A DNA stretch of 64,000 nucleotides, taken from positions 1-64,000 of the forward strand of contig CBDHHR010000480.1 in the NCBI GenBank assembly GCA_965263245.1, in the 5' to 3' direction. Positions 23,016 to 37,700 of this stretch are shown one piece after another (position 1 is the stretch's first letter; each line of letters begins with the position of its first letter). A program made the position numbers and the translations under genes. This stretch comes from DT-68 sp965263245. GTDB taxonomy: Bacteria > Bacillota_I > Bacilli_A > Mycoplasmatales > Metamycoplasmataceae. The notes under the pieces were generated by a model. It had not been told where the DNA came from, searched no databases, and saw only the letters and a list, made by a program, of their open reading frames with translations.

Positions 23016-26000
23016 TCTAAATACAGGTGTTGTGTCTGTGTGTAGATCTGTCTACATATAGGTGTTGTGTCTGTGTGTAGATCTGTCTACATACAGGTGT
23101 TGTGGCTGTGTGTAGATCTGTTTACATACAGGTGTTGTGTCTGTGTGTAGATCTGTCTACATACAGGTGTTGTGTCTGTGTAGATCTGTCTACATACAGG
23201 TGTTGTGTCTGTGTGTAGATCTGTCTACATATAGGTGTTGTGTCTGTGTGTAGATCTGTCTACATACAGGTGTTGTGTCTGTGTGTAGATCTGTTTACAT
23301 ACAGGTGTTGTGTCTTTGTGTAGATCTGTCTACATACAGGTGTTGTGTCTGTGTGTAGATCTGTCTACATACAGGTGTTGTGTCTGTGTGTAGATCTGTC
23401 TACATACAGGTGTTGTGTCTGTGTAGATCTGTCTACATACAGGTGTTGTGTCTGTGTGTAGATCTGTCTACATACAGGTGTTGTGTCTGTGTGTAGATAT
23501 GTCTACATACAGGTGTTGTGTCTGTGTGTAGATATGTCTACATACAGGTGTTGTGTCTGTGTAGATCTGTCTACATACAGGTGTTGTGAATGTGTGTAGA
23601 TCTGTCTACATACAGGTGTTGTGTCTGTGTGTAGATCTGTCTACATACAGGTGTTGTGTCTGTGTGTAGATATGTCTACATACAGGTGTTGTGTCTGTGT
23701 GTAGATATGTCTACATACAGGTGTTGTGTCTGTGTAGATCTGTCTACATACAGGTGTTGTGAATGTGTGTAGATCTGTCTACATACAGGTGTTGTGTCTG
23801 TGTGTAGATCTGTCTACATACAGGTGTTGTGTCTGTGTGTAGATCTGTCTACATACAGGTGTTGTGTCTGTGTGTAGATCTGTCTACATACAGGTGTTGT
23901 GTCTGTGTAGATCTGTCTACATACAGGTGTTGTGTCTGTGTGTAGATCTGTCTACATACAGGTGTTGTGTCTGTGTGTAGATATGTCTACATACAGGTGT
24001 TGTGTCTGTGTGTAGATATGTCTACATACAGGTGTTGTGTCTGTGTAGATCTGTCTACATACAGGTGTTGTGAATGTGTGTAGATCTGTCTACATACAGG
24101 TGTTGTGTCTGTGTGTAGATCTGTCTACATACAGGTGTTGTGTCTGTGTGTAGATATGTCTACATACAGGTGTTGTGTCTGTGTGTAGATATGTCTGTCT
24201 ACATACAGGTGTTGTGTCTGTGTAGATCTGTCTACATACAGGTGTTGTGAATGTGTGTAGATCTGTCTACATACAGGTGTTGTGTCTGTGTGTAGATCTG
24301 TCTACATACAGGTGTTGTGTCTGTGTGTAGATATGTCTACATACAGGTGTTGTGTCTGTGTAGATCTGTCTACATACAGGTGTTGTGTCTGTGTGTAGAT
24401 CTGTCTACATACAGGTGTTGTGTCTGTGTGTAGATCTGTCTACATACAGGTGTTGTGTCTTTGTGTAGATCTGTCTACATACAGGTGTTGTGTCTGTGTG
24501 TAGATCTGTCTACATACAGGTGTTGTGTCTGTGTGTAGATCTGTCTACATACAGGTGTTGTGTCTGTGTAGATCTGTCTACATACAGGTGTTGTGAATGT
24601 GTGTAGATCTGTCTACATACAGGTGTTGTGTCTGTGTGTAGATCTGTCTACATACAGGTGTTGTGTCTGTGTGTAGATATGTCTACATACAGGTGTTGTG
24701 TCTGTGTGTAGATCTGTCTACATACAGGTGTTGTGTCTGTGTAGATCTGTCTACATACAGGTGTTGTGTCTGTGTGTAGATCTGTCTACATATAGGTGTT
24801 GTGTCTGTGTAGATCTGTTTACATACAGGTGTTGTGTCTTTGTGTAGATCTGTCTACATACAGGTGTTGTGTCTGTGTAGATCTGTCTACATACAGGTGT
24901 TGTGTCTGTGTGTAGATCTGTCTACATACAGGTGTTGTGTCTGTGTAGATCTGTCTACATACAGGTGTTGTGTCTGTGTAGATCTGTCTACATACAGGTG
25001 TTGTGTCTATGTAGATCTGTCTACATACAGGTGTTGTGTCTGTGTAGATCTGTCTACATACAGGTGTTGTGTCTGTGTAGATCTGTCTACATACAGGTGT
25101 TGTGTCTGTGTGTAGATCTGTCTACATACAGGTGTTGTGTCTGTGTAGATCTGTCTACATACAGGTGTTGTGTCTGTGTAGATCTGTCTACATACAGGTG
25201 GTGTGTCTTTGTGCAGATCTGTCTACATATAGGTGTTGTTTCTGTGTAGATCTGTTTACATACAGGTGTTGTGTCTTTGTGTAGATCTGTCTACATATAG
25301 GTGTTGTGTCTGTGTAGATCTGTTTACATACAGGTGTTGTGTCTTTGTGTAGATCTGTCTACATACAGGTGTTGTGTCTGTGTAGATCTGTCTACATACA
25401 GGTGTTGTGTCTGTGTGTAGATCTGTCTACATACAGGTGTTGTGTCTGTGTAGATCTGTCTACATACAGGTGTTGTGTCTGTGTAGATCTGTCTACATAC
25501 AGGTGTTGTGTCTATGTAGATCTGTCTACATACAGGTGTTGTGTCTGTGTAGATCTGTCTACATACAGGTGTTGTGTCTGTGTAGATCTGTCTACATACA
25601 GGTGTTGTGTCTTTGTGTAGATCTGTCTACATACAGGTGTTGTGTCTGTGTGTAGATCTGTCTACATACAGGTGTTGTGTCTGTGTGTAGATCTGTCTAC
25701 ATACAGGTGTTGTGTCTGTGTAGATCTGTCTACATACAGGTGTTGTGTCTGTGTGTAGATCTGTCTACATACAGGTGTTGTGTCTGTGTAGATCTGTCTA
25801 CATACAGGTGTTGTGTCTATGTAGATCTGTCTACATATAGGTGTTGTGTCTGTGTGTAGATCTGTCTACATACAGGTGTTGTGGCTGTGTGTAGATCTGT
25901 CTACATACAGGTGTTGTGTCTTTGTGTAGATCTGTCTACATACAGGTGTTGTGTCTGTGTGTAGATCTGTCTACATACAGGTGTTGTGTCTGTGTGTAGA

Positions 26001-28862
26001 TCTGTCTACATACAGGTGTTGTGTCTGTGTAGATCTGTCTACATACAGGTGTTGTGTCTGTGTGTAGATATGTCTACATACAGGTGTTGTGTCTGTGTAG
26101 ATCTGTCTACATACAGGTGTTGTGTCTGTGTAGATCTGTCTACATACAGGTGTTGTGTCTGTGTGTAGATCTGTCTACATACAGGTGTTGTGTCTGTGTA
26201 GATCTGTCTACATACAGGTGTTGTGTCTGTGTAGATCTGTCTACATACAGGTGTTGTGTCTGTGTAGATCTGTCTACATACAGGTGTTGTGTCTGTGTGT
26301 AGATCTGTCTACATACAGGTGTTGTGTCTTTGTGTAGATCTGTCTACATACAGGTGTTGTGTCTTTGTGTAGACCTGTCTACATACAGGTGTTGTGTCTG
26401 TGTGTAGATCTGTCTACATACAGGTGTTGTGTCTGTGTGTAGATCTGTCTACATACAGGTGTTGTGTCTGTGTAGATCTGTCTACATACAGGTGTTGTGT
26501 CTGTGTGTAGATCTGTCTACATACAGGTGTTGTGTCTGTATAGATATGTCTACATACAGGTGTTGTGTCTGTGTAGATCTGTCTACATACAGGTGTTGTG
26601 TCTGTGTGTAGATCTGTCTACATACAGGTGTTGTGTCTTTGTGTAGATCTGTCTACATACAGGTGTTGTGTCTGTGTAGATCTGTCTACATACAGGTGTT
26701 GTGTCTTTGTGTAGATCTGTCTACATACAGGTGTTGTGTCTTTGTGTAGATCTGTCTACATACAGGTGTTGTGTCTGTGTAGATCTGTCTACATACAGGT
26801 GTTGTGTCTGTGTGTAGATCTGTCTACATACAGGTGTTGTGTCTGTGTGTAGATCTGTCTACATACAGGTGTTGTGTCTGTGTAGATCTGTCTACATACA
26901 GGTGTTGTGTCTGTGTAGATCTGTCTACATACAGGTGTTGTGTCTGTGTAGATCTGTCTACATACAGGTGTTGTGTCTGTGTGTAGATCTGTCTACATAC
27001 AGGTGTTGTGTCTGTGTAGATCTGTCTACATACAGGTGTTGTGTCTGTGTAGATCTGTCTAAATACAGGTGTTGTGTCTGTGTGTAGATCTGTCTACATA
27101 CAGGTGTTGTGGCTGTGTGTAGATCTGTTTACATACAGGTGTTGTGTCTGTGTGTAGATCTGTCTACATACAGGTGTTGTGTCTGTGTGTAGATATGTCT
27201 ACATACAGGTGTTGTGTCTGTGTAGATCTGTCTACATACAGGTGTTGTGTCTGTGTGTAGATCTGTCTACATACAGGTGTTGTGTCTGTGTGTAGATCTG
27301 TTTACATACAGGTGTTGTGTCTTTGTGTAGATCTGTCTACATACAGGTGTTGTGTCTGTGTGTAGATCTGTCTACATACAGGTGTTGTGTCTGTGTGTAG
27401 ATCTGTCTACATACAGGTGTTGTGTCTGTGTGTAGATCTGTCTACATACAGGTGTTGTGTATGTGTAGATCTGTCTACATACAGGTGTTGTGTCTTTGTG
27501 CAGATCTGTCTACATACAGGTGTTGTGTCTGTGTGTAGATCTGTCTACATACAGGTGTTTTGTCTGTGTAGATCTGTCTACATACAGGTGTTGTGTCTGT
27601 GTAGATCTGTCTACATACAGGTGGTGTGTCTTTGTGCAGATCTGTCTACATATAGGTGTTGTTTCTGTGTAGATCTGTTTACATACAGGTGTTGTGTCTT
27701 TGTGTAGATCTGTCTACATATAGGTGTTGTGTCTGTGTAGATCTGTTTACATACAGGTGTTGTGTCTTTGTGTAGATCTGTCTACATACAGGTGTTGTGT
27801 CTGTGTAGATCTGTCTACATACAGGTGTTGTGTCTGTGTGTAGATCTGTCTACATACAGGTGTTGTGTCTGTGTAGATCTGTCTACATACAGGTGTTGTG
27901 TCTGTGTAGATCTGTCTACATACAGGTGTTGTGTCTATGTAGATCTGTCTACATACAGGTGTTGTGTCTGTGTAGATCTGTCTACATACAGGTGTTGTGT
28001 CTGTGTAGATCTGTCTACATACAGGTGTTGTGTCTGTGTGTAGATCTGTCTACATACAGGTGTTGTGTCTGTGTAGATCTGTCTACATACAGGTGTTGTG
28101 TCTGTGTAGATCTGTCTACATACAGGTGGTGTGTCTTTGTGCAGATCTGTCTACATATAGGTGTTGTTTCTGTGTAGATCTGTTTACATACAGGTGTTGT
28201 GTCTTTGTGTAGATCTGTCTACATATAGGTGTTGTGTCTGTGTAGATCTGTTTACATACAGGTGTTGTGTCTTTGTGTAGATCTGTCTACATACAGGTGT
28301 TGTGTCTGTGTAGATCTGTCTACATACAGGTGTTGTGTCTGTGTGTAGATCTGTCTACATACAGGTGTTGTGTCTGTGTAGATCTGTCTACATACAGGTG
28401 TTGTGTCTGTGTAGATCTGTCTACATACAGGTGTTGTGTCTATGTAGATCTGTCTACATATAGGTGTTGTGTCTGTGTGTAGATCTGTCTACATACAGGT
28501 GTTGTGGCTGTGTGTAGATCTGTCTACATACAGGTGTTGTGTCTTTGTGTAGATCTGTCTACATACAGGTGTTGTGTCTGTGTGTAGATCTGTCTACATA
28601 CAGGTGTTGTGTCTGTGTGTAGATCTGTCTACATACAGGTGTTGTGTCTGTGTAGATCTGTCTACATACAGGTGTTGTGTCTGTGTGTAGATATGTCTAC
28701 ATACAGGTGTTGTGTCTGTGTAGATCTGTCTACATACAGGTGTTGTGTCTGTGTAGATCTGTCTACATACAGGTGTTGTGTCTGTGTGTAGATCTGTCTA
28801 CATACAGGTGTTGTGTCTGTGTAGATCTGTCTACATAGAGGTGTTGTGTCTGTGTAGATCTG
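23016..28862. repeat. HOR copy 4 (5,847 bp)
   Basis: A block at 24834 (second copy 25339); B block at 27762 (second copy 28267). GGTGGTG before A is absent, as is the AATG monomer that normally stands two monomers upstream of it. GTGTTTTG before B is present (about 27558). A GTCT duplication (ATATGTCTGTCTAC, about 24191) sits in an AGATAT monomer of L2. L1 has AGACCT (about 26371) and TATAGATATG (about 26539). Confidence 0.9.
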
Positions 28863-31800
28863 TCTAAATACAGGTGTTGTGTCTGTGTGTAGATCTGTCT
28901 GCATATAGGTGTTGTGTCTGTGTGTAGATCTGTCTACATACAGGTGTTGTGGCTGTGTGTAGATCTGTTTACATACAGGTGTTGTGTCTGTGTGTAGATC
29001 TGTCTACATACAGGTGTTGTGTCTGTGTAGATCTGTCTACATACAGGTGTTGTGTCTGTGTGTAGATCTGTCTACATATAGGTGTTGTGTCTGTGTGTAG
29101 ATCTGTCTACATACAGGTGTTGTGTCTGTGTGTAGATCTGTCTACATACAGGTGTTGTGTCTTTGTGTAGATCTGTCTACATACAGGTGTTGTGTCTGTG
29201 TGTAGATCTGTCTACATACAGGTGTTGTGTCTGTGTGTAGATCTGTCTACATACAGGTGTTGTGTCTGTGTAGATCTGTCTACATACAGGTGTTGTGTCT
29301 GTGTGTAGATCTGTCTACATACAGGTGTTGTGTCTGTGTGTAGATCTGTCTACATACAGGTGTTGTGTCTGTGTGTAGATATGTCTACATACAGGTGTTG
29401 TGTCTGTGTAGATCTGTCTACATACAGGTGTTGTGTCTGTGTGTAGATCTGTCTACATACAGGTGTTGTGTCTGTGTGTAGATCTGTCTACATACAGGTG
29501 TTGTGTCTGTGTGTAGATATGTCTACATACAGGTGTTGTGTCTGTGTGTAGATATGTCTACATACAGGTGTTGTGTCTGTGTAGATCTGTCTACATACAG
29601 GTGTTGTGAATGTGTGTAGATCTGTCTACATACAGGTGTTGTGTCTGTGTGTAGATCTGTCTACATACAGGTGTTGTGTCTGTGTGTAGATCTGTCTACA
29701 TACAGGTGTTGTGTCTGTGTGTAGATCTGTCTACATACAGGTGTTGTGTCTGTGTTAGATCTGTCTACATACAGGTGTTGTGTCTGTGTAGATCTGTCTA
29801 CATACAGGTGTTGTGTCTGTGTGTAGATCTGTCTACATACAGGTGTTGTGTCTGTGTGTAGATATGTCTACATACAGGTGTTGTGTCTGTGTGTAGATAT
29901 GTCTACATACAGGTGTTGTGTCTGTGTAGATCTGTCTACATACAGGTGTTGTGAATGTGTGTAGATCTGTCTACATACAGGTGTTGTGTCTGTGTGTAGA
30001 TCTGTCTACATACAGGTGTTGTGTCTGTGTGTAGATATGTCTACATACAGGTGTTGTGTCTGTGTGTAGATATGTCTACATACAGGTGTTGTGTCTGTGT
30101 AGATCTGTCTACATACAGGTGTTGTGAATGTGTGTAGATCTGTCTACATACAGGTGTTGTGTCTGTGTGTAGATCTGTCTACATACAGGTGTTGTGTCTG
30201 TGTGTAGATATGTCTACATACAGGTGTTGTGTCTGTGTAGATCTGTCTACATACAGGTGTTGTGTCTGTGTGTAGATCTGTCTACATACAGGTGTTGTGT
30301 CTGTGTGTAGATCTGTTTACATACAGGTGTTGTGTCTTTGTGTAGATCTGTCTACATACAGGTGTTGTGTCTGTGTGTAGATCTGTCTACATACAGGTGT
30401 TGTGTCTGTGTGTAGATCTGTCTACATACAGGTGTTGTGTCTGTGTAGATCTGTCTACATACAGGTGTTGTGAATGTGTGTAGATCTGTCTACATACAGG
30501 TGTTGTGTCTGTGTGTAGATCTGTCTACATACAGGTGTTGTGTCTGTGTGTAGATATGTCTACATACAGGTGTTGTGTCTGTGTGTAGATATGTCTACAT
30601 ACAGGTGTTGTGTCTGTGTAGATCTGTCTACATACAGGTGTTGTGAATGTGTGTAGATCTGTCTACATATAGGTGTTGTGTCTGTGTAGATCTGTTTACA
30701 TACAGGTGTTGTGTCTTTGTGTAGATCTGTCTACATACAGGTGTTGTGTCTGTGTAGATCTGTCTACATACAGGTGTTGTGTCTGTGTGTAGATCTGTCT
30801 ACATACAGGTGTTGTGTCTGTGTAGATCTGTCTACATACAGGTGTTGTGTCTGTGTAGATCTGTCTACATACAGGTGTTGTGTCTATGTAGATCTGTCTA
30901 CATACAGGTGTTGTGTCTGTGTAGATCTGTCTACATACAGGTGTTGTGTCTGTGTAGATCTGTCTACATACAGGTGTTGTGTCTGTGTGTAGATCTGTCT
31001 ACATACAGGTGTTGTGTCTGTGTAGATCTGTCTACATACAGGTGTTGTGTCTGTGTAGATCTGTCTACATACAGGTGGTGTGTCTTTGTGCAGATCTGTC
31101 TACATATAGGTGTTGTTTCTGTGTAGATCTGTTTACATACAGGTGTTGTGTCTTTGTGTAGATCTGTCTACATATAGGTGTTGTGTCTGTGTAGATCTGT
31201 TTACATACAGGTGTTGTGTCTTTGTGTAGATCTGTCTACATACAGGTGTTGTGTCTGTGTAGATCTGTCTACATACAGGTGTTGTGTCTGTGTGTAGATC
31301 TGTCTACATACAGGTGTTGTGTCTGTGTAGATCTGTCTACATACAGGTGTTGTGTCTGTGTAGATCTGTCTACATACAGGTGTTGTGTCTATGTAGATCT
31401 GTCTACATACAGGTGTTGTGTCTGTGTAGATCTGTCTACATACAGGTGTTGTGTCTGTGTAGATCTGTCTACATACAGGTGTTGTGTCTTTGTGTAGATC
31501 TGTCTACATACAGGTGTTGTGTCTGTGTGTAGATCTGTCTACATACAGGTGTTGTGTCTGTGTGTAGATCTGTCTACATACAGGTGTTGTGTCTGTGTAG
31601 ATCTGTCTACATACAGGTGTTGTGTCTGTGTGTAGATATGTCTACATACAGGTGTTGTGTCTGTGTAGATCTGTCTACATACAGGTGTTGTGTCTGTGTA
31701 GATCTGTCTACATACAGGTGTTGTGTCTGTGTGTAGATCTGTCTACATACAGGTGTTGTGTCTGTGTGTAGATCTGTCTACATACAGGTGTTGTGTCTTT

Positions 31801-34742
31801 GTGTAGATCTGTCTACATACAGGTGTTGTGTCTGTGTGTAGATCTGTCTACATACAGGTGTTGTGTCTGTGTGTAGATCTGTCTACATACAGGTGTTGTG
31901 TCTGTGTAGATCTGTCTACATACAGGTGTTGTGTCTGTGTGTAGATCTGTCTACATACAGGTGTTGTGTCTGTGTAGATCTGTCTACATACAGGTGTTGT
32001 GTCTGTGTAGATCTGTCTACATACAGGTGTTGTGTCTGTGTGTAGATCTGTCTACATACAGGTGTTGTGTCTGTGTAGATCTGTCTACATACAGGTGTTG
32101 TGTCTGTGTAGATCTGTCTACATACAGGTGTTGTGTCTGTGTAGATCTGTCTACATACAGGTGTTGTGTCTGTGTGTAGATCTGTCTACATACAGGTGTT
32201 GTGTCTTTGTGTAGATCTGTCTACATACAGGTGTTGTGTCTTTGTGTAGATCTGTCTACATACAGGTGTTGTGTCTGTGTGTAGATCTGTCTACATACAG
32301 GTGTTGTGTCTTTGTGTAGATCTGTCTACATACAGGTGTTGTGTCTGTGTAGATCTGTCTACATACAGGTGTTGTGTCTGTGTGTAGATCTGTCTACATA
32401 CAGGTGTTGTGTCTGTGTAGATCTGTCTACATACAGGTGTTGTGTCTGTGTAGATCTGTCTACATACAGGTGTTGTGTCTGTGTGTAGATCTGTCTACAT
32501 ACAGGTGTTGTGTCTTTGTGTAGATCTGTCTACATACAGGTGTTGTGTCTGTGTAGATCTGTCTACATACAGGTGTTGTGTCTTTGTGTAGATCTGTCTA
32601 CATACAGGTGTTGTGTCTTTGTGTAGATCTGTCTACATACAGGTGTTGTGTCTGTGTAGATCTGTCTACATACAGGTGTTGTGTCTGTGTGTAGATCTGT
32701 CTACATACAGGTGTTGTGTCTGTGTGTAGATCTGTCTACATACAGGTGTTGTGTCTGTGTAGATCTGTCTACATACAGGTGTTGTGTCTGTGTAGATCTG
32801 TCTACATACAGGTGTTGTGTCTGTGTAGATCTGTCTACATACAGGTGTTGTGTCTGTGTGTAGATCTGTCTACATACAGGTGTTGTGTCTGTGTAGATCT
32901 GTCTACATACAGGTGTTGTGTCTGTGTGTAGATCTGTCTACATACAGGTGTTGTGTCTGTGTGTAGATCTGTCTACATACAGGTGTTGTGTCTGTGTGTA
33001 GATCTGTCTACATACAGGTGTTGTGTCTGTGTGTAGATCTGTCTACATACAGGTGTTGTGTCTGTGTGTAGATCTGTCTACATACAGGTGTTGTGTCTGT
33101 GTGTAGATCTGTCTACATACAGGTGTTGTGTCTGTGTGTAGATCTGTCTACATACAGGTGTTGTGTCTGTGTGTAGATCTGTTTACATACAGGTGTTGTG
33201 TCTTTGTGTAGATCTGTCTACATACAGGTGTTGTGTCTGTGTGTAGATCTGTCTACATACAGGTGTTGTGTCTGTGTGTAGATCTGTCTACATACAGGTG
33301 TTGTGTCTGTGTGTAGATCTGTCTACATACAGGTGTTGTGTATGTGTAGATCTGTCTACATACAGGTGTTGTGTCTTTGTGCAGATCTGTCTACATACAG
33401 GTGTTGTGTCTGTGTGTAGATCTGTCTACATACAGGTGTTGTGTCTGTGTAGATCTGTCTACATACAGGTGTTGTGTCTGTGTAGATCTGTCTACATACA
33501 GGTGGTGTGTCTTTGTGCAGATCTGTCTACATATAGGTGTTGTTTCTGTGTAGATCTGTTTACATACAGGTGTTGTGTCTTTGTGTAGATCTGTCTACAT
33601 ATAGGTGTTGTGTCTGTGTAGATCTGTTTACATACAGGTGTTGTGTCTTTGTGTAGATCTGTCTACATACAGGTGTTGTGTCTGTGTAGATCTGTCTACA
33701 TACAGGTGTTGTGTCTGTGTGTAGATCTGTCTACATACAGGTGTTGTGTCTGTGTAGATCTGTCTACATACAGGTGTTGTGTCTGTGTAGATCTGTCTAC
33801 ATACAGGTGTTGTGTCTATGTAGATCTGTCTACATACAGGTGTTGTGTCTGTGTAGATCTGTCTACATACAGGTGTTGTGTCTGTGTAGATCTGTCTACA
33901 TACAGGTGTTGTGTCTGTGTGTAGATCTGTCTACATACAGGTGTTGTGTCTGTGTAGATCTGTCTACATACAGGTGTTGTGTCTGTGTAGATCTGTCTAC
34001 ATACAGGTGGTGTGTCTTTGTGCAGATCTGTCTACATATAGGTGTTGTTTCTGTGTAGATCTGTTTACATACAGGTGTTGTGTCTTTGTGTAGATCTGTC
34101 TACATATAGGTGTTGTGTCTGTGTAGATCTGTTTACATACAGGTGTTGTGTCTTTGTGTAGATCTGTCTACATACAGGTGTTGTGTCTGTGTAGATCTGT
34201 CTACATACAGGTGTTGTGTCTGTGTGTAGATCTGTCTACATACAGGTGTTGTGTCTGTGTAGATCTGTCTACATACAGGTGTTGTGTCTGTGTAGATCTG
34301 TCTACATACAGGTGTTGTGTCTATGTAGATCTGTCTACATACAGGTGTTGTGTCTGTGTGTAGATCTGTCTACATACAGGTGTTGTGCTGTGTGTAGATC
34401 TGTCTACATACAGGTGTTGTGTCTTTGTGTAGATCTGTCTACATACAGGTGTTGTGTCTGTGTGTAGATCTGTCTACATACAGGTGTTGTGTCTGTGTGT
34501 AGATCTGTCTACATACAGGTGTTGTGTCTGTGTAGATCTGTCTACATACAGGTGTTGTGTCTGTGTGTAGATCTGTCTACATACAGGTGTTGTGTCTGTG
34601 TAGATCTGTCTACATACAGGTGTTGTGTCTGTGTAGATCTGTCTACATACAGGTGTTGTGTCTGTGTGTAGATCTGTCTACATACAGGTGTTGTGTCTGT
34701 GTAGATCTGTCTACATAGAGGTGTTGTGTCTGTGTAGATCTG
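28863..34742. repeat. HOR copy 5 (5,880 bp), longest, with one extra monomer
   Basis: A block at 30711 (second copy 31216); B block at 33643 (second copy 34148). The B-to-A spacing leading into it is 2,949 bp, against about 2,915 in most copies. The 34-bp excess matches a 34-bp monomer with GTGTTAGATC near 29752. GCATATAGG is present (28901). GGTGGTG and GTGTTTTG are absent. L1 is clean here, with no broken monomer noticed between about 31740 and 33180. The GGCTG slot near 34386 reads TTGTGCTG. Confidence 0.9.
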
Positions 34743-37700
34743 TCTAAATACAGGTGTTGTGTCTGTGTGTAGATCTGTCTACATACAGGTGTTGTGTCTG
34801 TGTGTAGATCTGTCTACATACAGGTGTTGTGTCTGTGTGTAGATCTGTCTACATACAGGTGTTGTGTCTGTGTGTAGATCTGTCTACATACAGGTGTTGT
34901 GTCTGTGTAGATCTGTCTACATACAGGTGTTGTGTCTGTGTGTAGATCTGTCTACATATAGGTGTTGTGTCTGTGTGTAGATCTGTCTACATACAGGTGT
35001 TGTGTCTGTGTGTAGATCTGTTTACATACAGGTGTTGTGTCTTTGTGTAGATCTGTCTACATACAGGTGTTGTGTCTGTGTGTAGATCTGTCTACATACA
35101 GGTGTTGTGTCTGTGTGTAGATCTGTCTACATACAGGTGTTGTGTCTGTGTAGATCTGTCTACATACAGGTGTTGTGTCTGTGTGTAGATCTGTCTACAT
35201 ACAGGTGTTGTGTCTGTGTGTAGATATGTCTACATACAGGTGTTGTGTCTGTGTGTAGATATGTCTACATACAGGTGTTGTGTCTGTGTAGATCTGTCTA
35301 CATACAGGTGTTGTGAATGTGTGTAGATCTGTCTACATACAGGTGTTGTGTCTGTGTGTAGATCTGTCTACATACAGGTGTTGTGTCTGTGTGTAGATAT
35401 GTCTACATACAGGTGTTGTGTCTGTGTGTAGATCTGTCTACATACAGGTGTTGTGTCTGTGTAGATCTGTCTACATACAGGTGTTGTGAATGTGTGTAGA
35501 TCTGTCTACATACAGGTGTTGTGTCTGTGTGTAGATCTGTCTACATACAGGTGTTGTGTCTGTGTGTAGATCTGTCTACATACAGGTGTTGTGTCTGTGT
35601 GTAGATCTGTCTACATACAGGTGTTGTGTCTGTGTAGATCTGTCTACATACAGGTGTTGTGTCTGTGTGTAGATCTGTCTACATACAGGTGTTGTGTCTG
35701 TGTGTAGATATGTCTACATACAGGTGTTGTGTCTGTGTGTAGATATGTCTACATACAGGTGTTGTGTCTGTGTAGATCTGTCTACATACAGGTGTTGTGA
35801 ATGTGTGTAGATCTGTCTACATACAGGTGTTGTGTCTGTGTGTAGATCTGTCTACATACAGGTGTTGTGTCTGTGTGTAGATATGTCTACATACAGGTGT
35901 TGTGTCTGTGTGTAGATATGTCTACATACAGGTGTTGTGTCTGTGTAGATCTGTCTACATACAGGTGTTGTGAATGTGTGTAGATCTGTCTACATACAGG
36001 TGTTGTGTCTGTGTGTAGATCTGTCTACATACAGGTGTTGTGTCTGTGTGTAGATATGTCTACATACAGGTGTTGTGTCTGTGTAGATCTGTCTACATAC
36101 AGGTGTTGTGTCTGTGTGTAGATCTGTCTACATACAGGTGTTGTGTCTGTGTGTAGATCTGTTTACATACAGGTGTTGTGTCTTTGTGTAGATCTGTCTA
36201 CATACAGGTGTTGTGTCTGTGTGTAGATCTGTCTACATACAGGTGTTGTGTCTGTGTGTAGATCTGTCTACATACAGGTGTTGTGTCTGTGTAGATCTGT
36301 CTACATACAGGTGTTGTGAATGTGTGTAGATCTGTCTACATACAGGTGTTGTGTCTGTGTGTAGATCTGTCTACATACAGGTGTTGTGTCTGTGTGTAGA
36401 TATGTCTACATACAGGTGTTGTGTCTGTGTGTAGATATGTCTACATACAGGTGTTGTGTCTGTGTAGATCTGTCTACATACAGGTGTTGTGAATGTGTGT
36501 AGATCTGTCTACATATAGGTGTTGTGTCTGTGTAGATCTGTTTACATACAGGTGGTGTGTCTTTGTGTAGATCTGTCTACATACAGGTGTTGTGTCTGTG
36601 TAGATCTGTCTACATACAGGTGTTGTGTCTGTGTGTAGATCTGTCTACATACAGGTGTTGTGTCTGTGTAGATCTGTCTACATACAGGTGTTGTGTCTGT
36701 GTAGATCTGTCTACATACAGGTGTTGTGTCTATGTAGATCTGTCTACATACAGGTGTTGTGTCTGTGTAGATCTGTCTACATACAGGTGTTGTGTCTGTG
36801 TAGATCTGTCTACATACAGGTGTTGTGTCTGTGTGTAGATCTGTCTACATACAGGTGTTGTGTCTGTGTAGATCTGTCTACATACAGGTGTTGTGTCTGT
36901 GTAGATCTGTCTACATACAGGTGGTGTGTCTTTGTGCAGATCTGTCTACATATAGGTGTTGTTTCTGTGTAGATCTGTTTACATACAGGTGTTGTGTCTT
37001 TGTGTAGATCTGTCTACATATAGGTGTTGTGTCTGTGTAGATCTGTTTACATACAGGTGTTGTGTCTTTGTGTAGATCTGTCTACATACAGGTGTTGTGT
37101 CTGTGTAGATCTGTCTACATACAGGTGTTGTGTCTGTGTGTAGATCTGTCTACATACAGGTGTTGTGTCTGTGTAGATCTGTCTACATACAGGTGTTGTG
37201 TCTGTGTAGATCTGTCTACATACAGGTGTTGTGTCTATGTAGATCTGTCTACATACAGGTGTTGTGTCTGTGTAGATCTGTCTACATACAGGTGTTGTGT
37301 CTGTGTAGATCTGTCTACATACAGGTGTTGTGTCTTTGTGTAGATCTGTCTACATACAGGTGTTGTGTCTGTGTGTAGATCTGTCTACATACAGGTGTTG
37401 TGTCTGTGTGTAGATCTGTCTACATACAGGTGTTGTGTCTGTGTAGATCTGTCTACATACAGGTGTTGTGTCTGTGTGTAGATATGTCTACATACAGGTG
37501 TTGTGTCTGTGTAGATCTGTCTACATACAGGTGTTGTGTCTATGTAGATCTGTCTACATATAGGTGTTGTGTCTGTGTGTAGATCTGTCTACATACAGGT
37601 GTTGTGGCTGTGTGTAGATCTGTCTACATACAGGTGTTGTGTCTTTGTGTAGATCTGTCTACATACAGGTGTTGTGTCTGTGTGTAGATCTGTCTACATA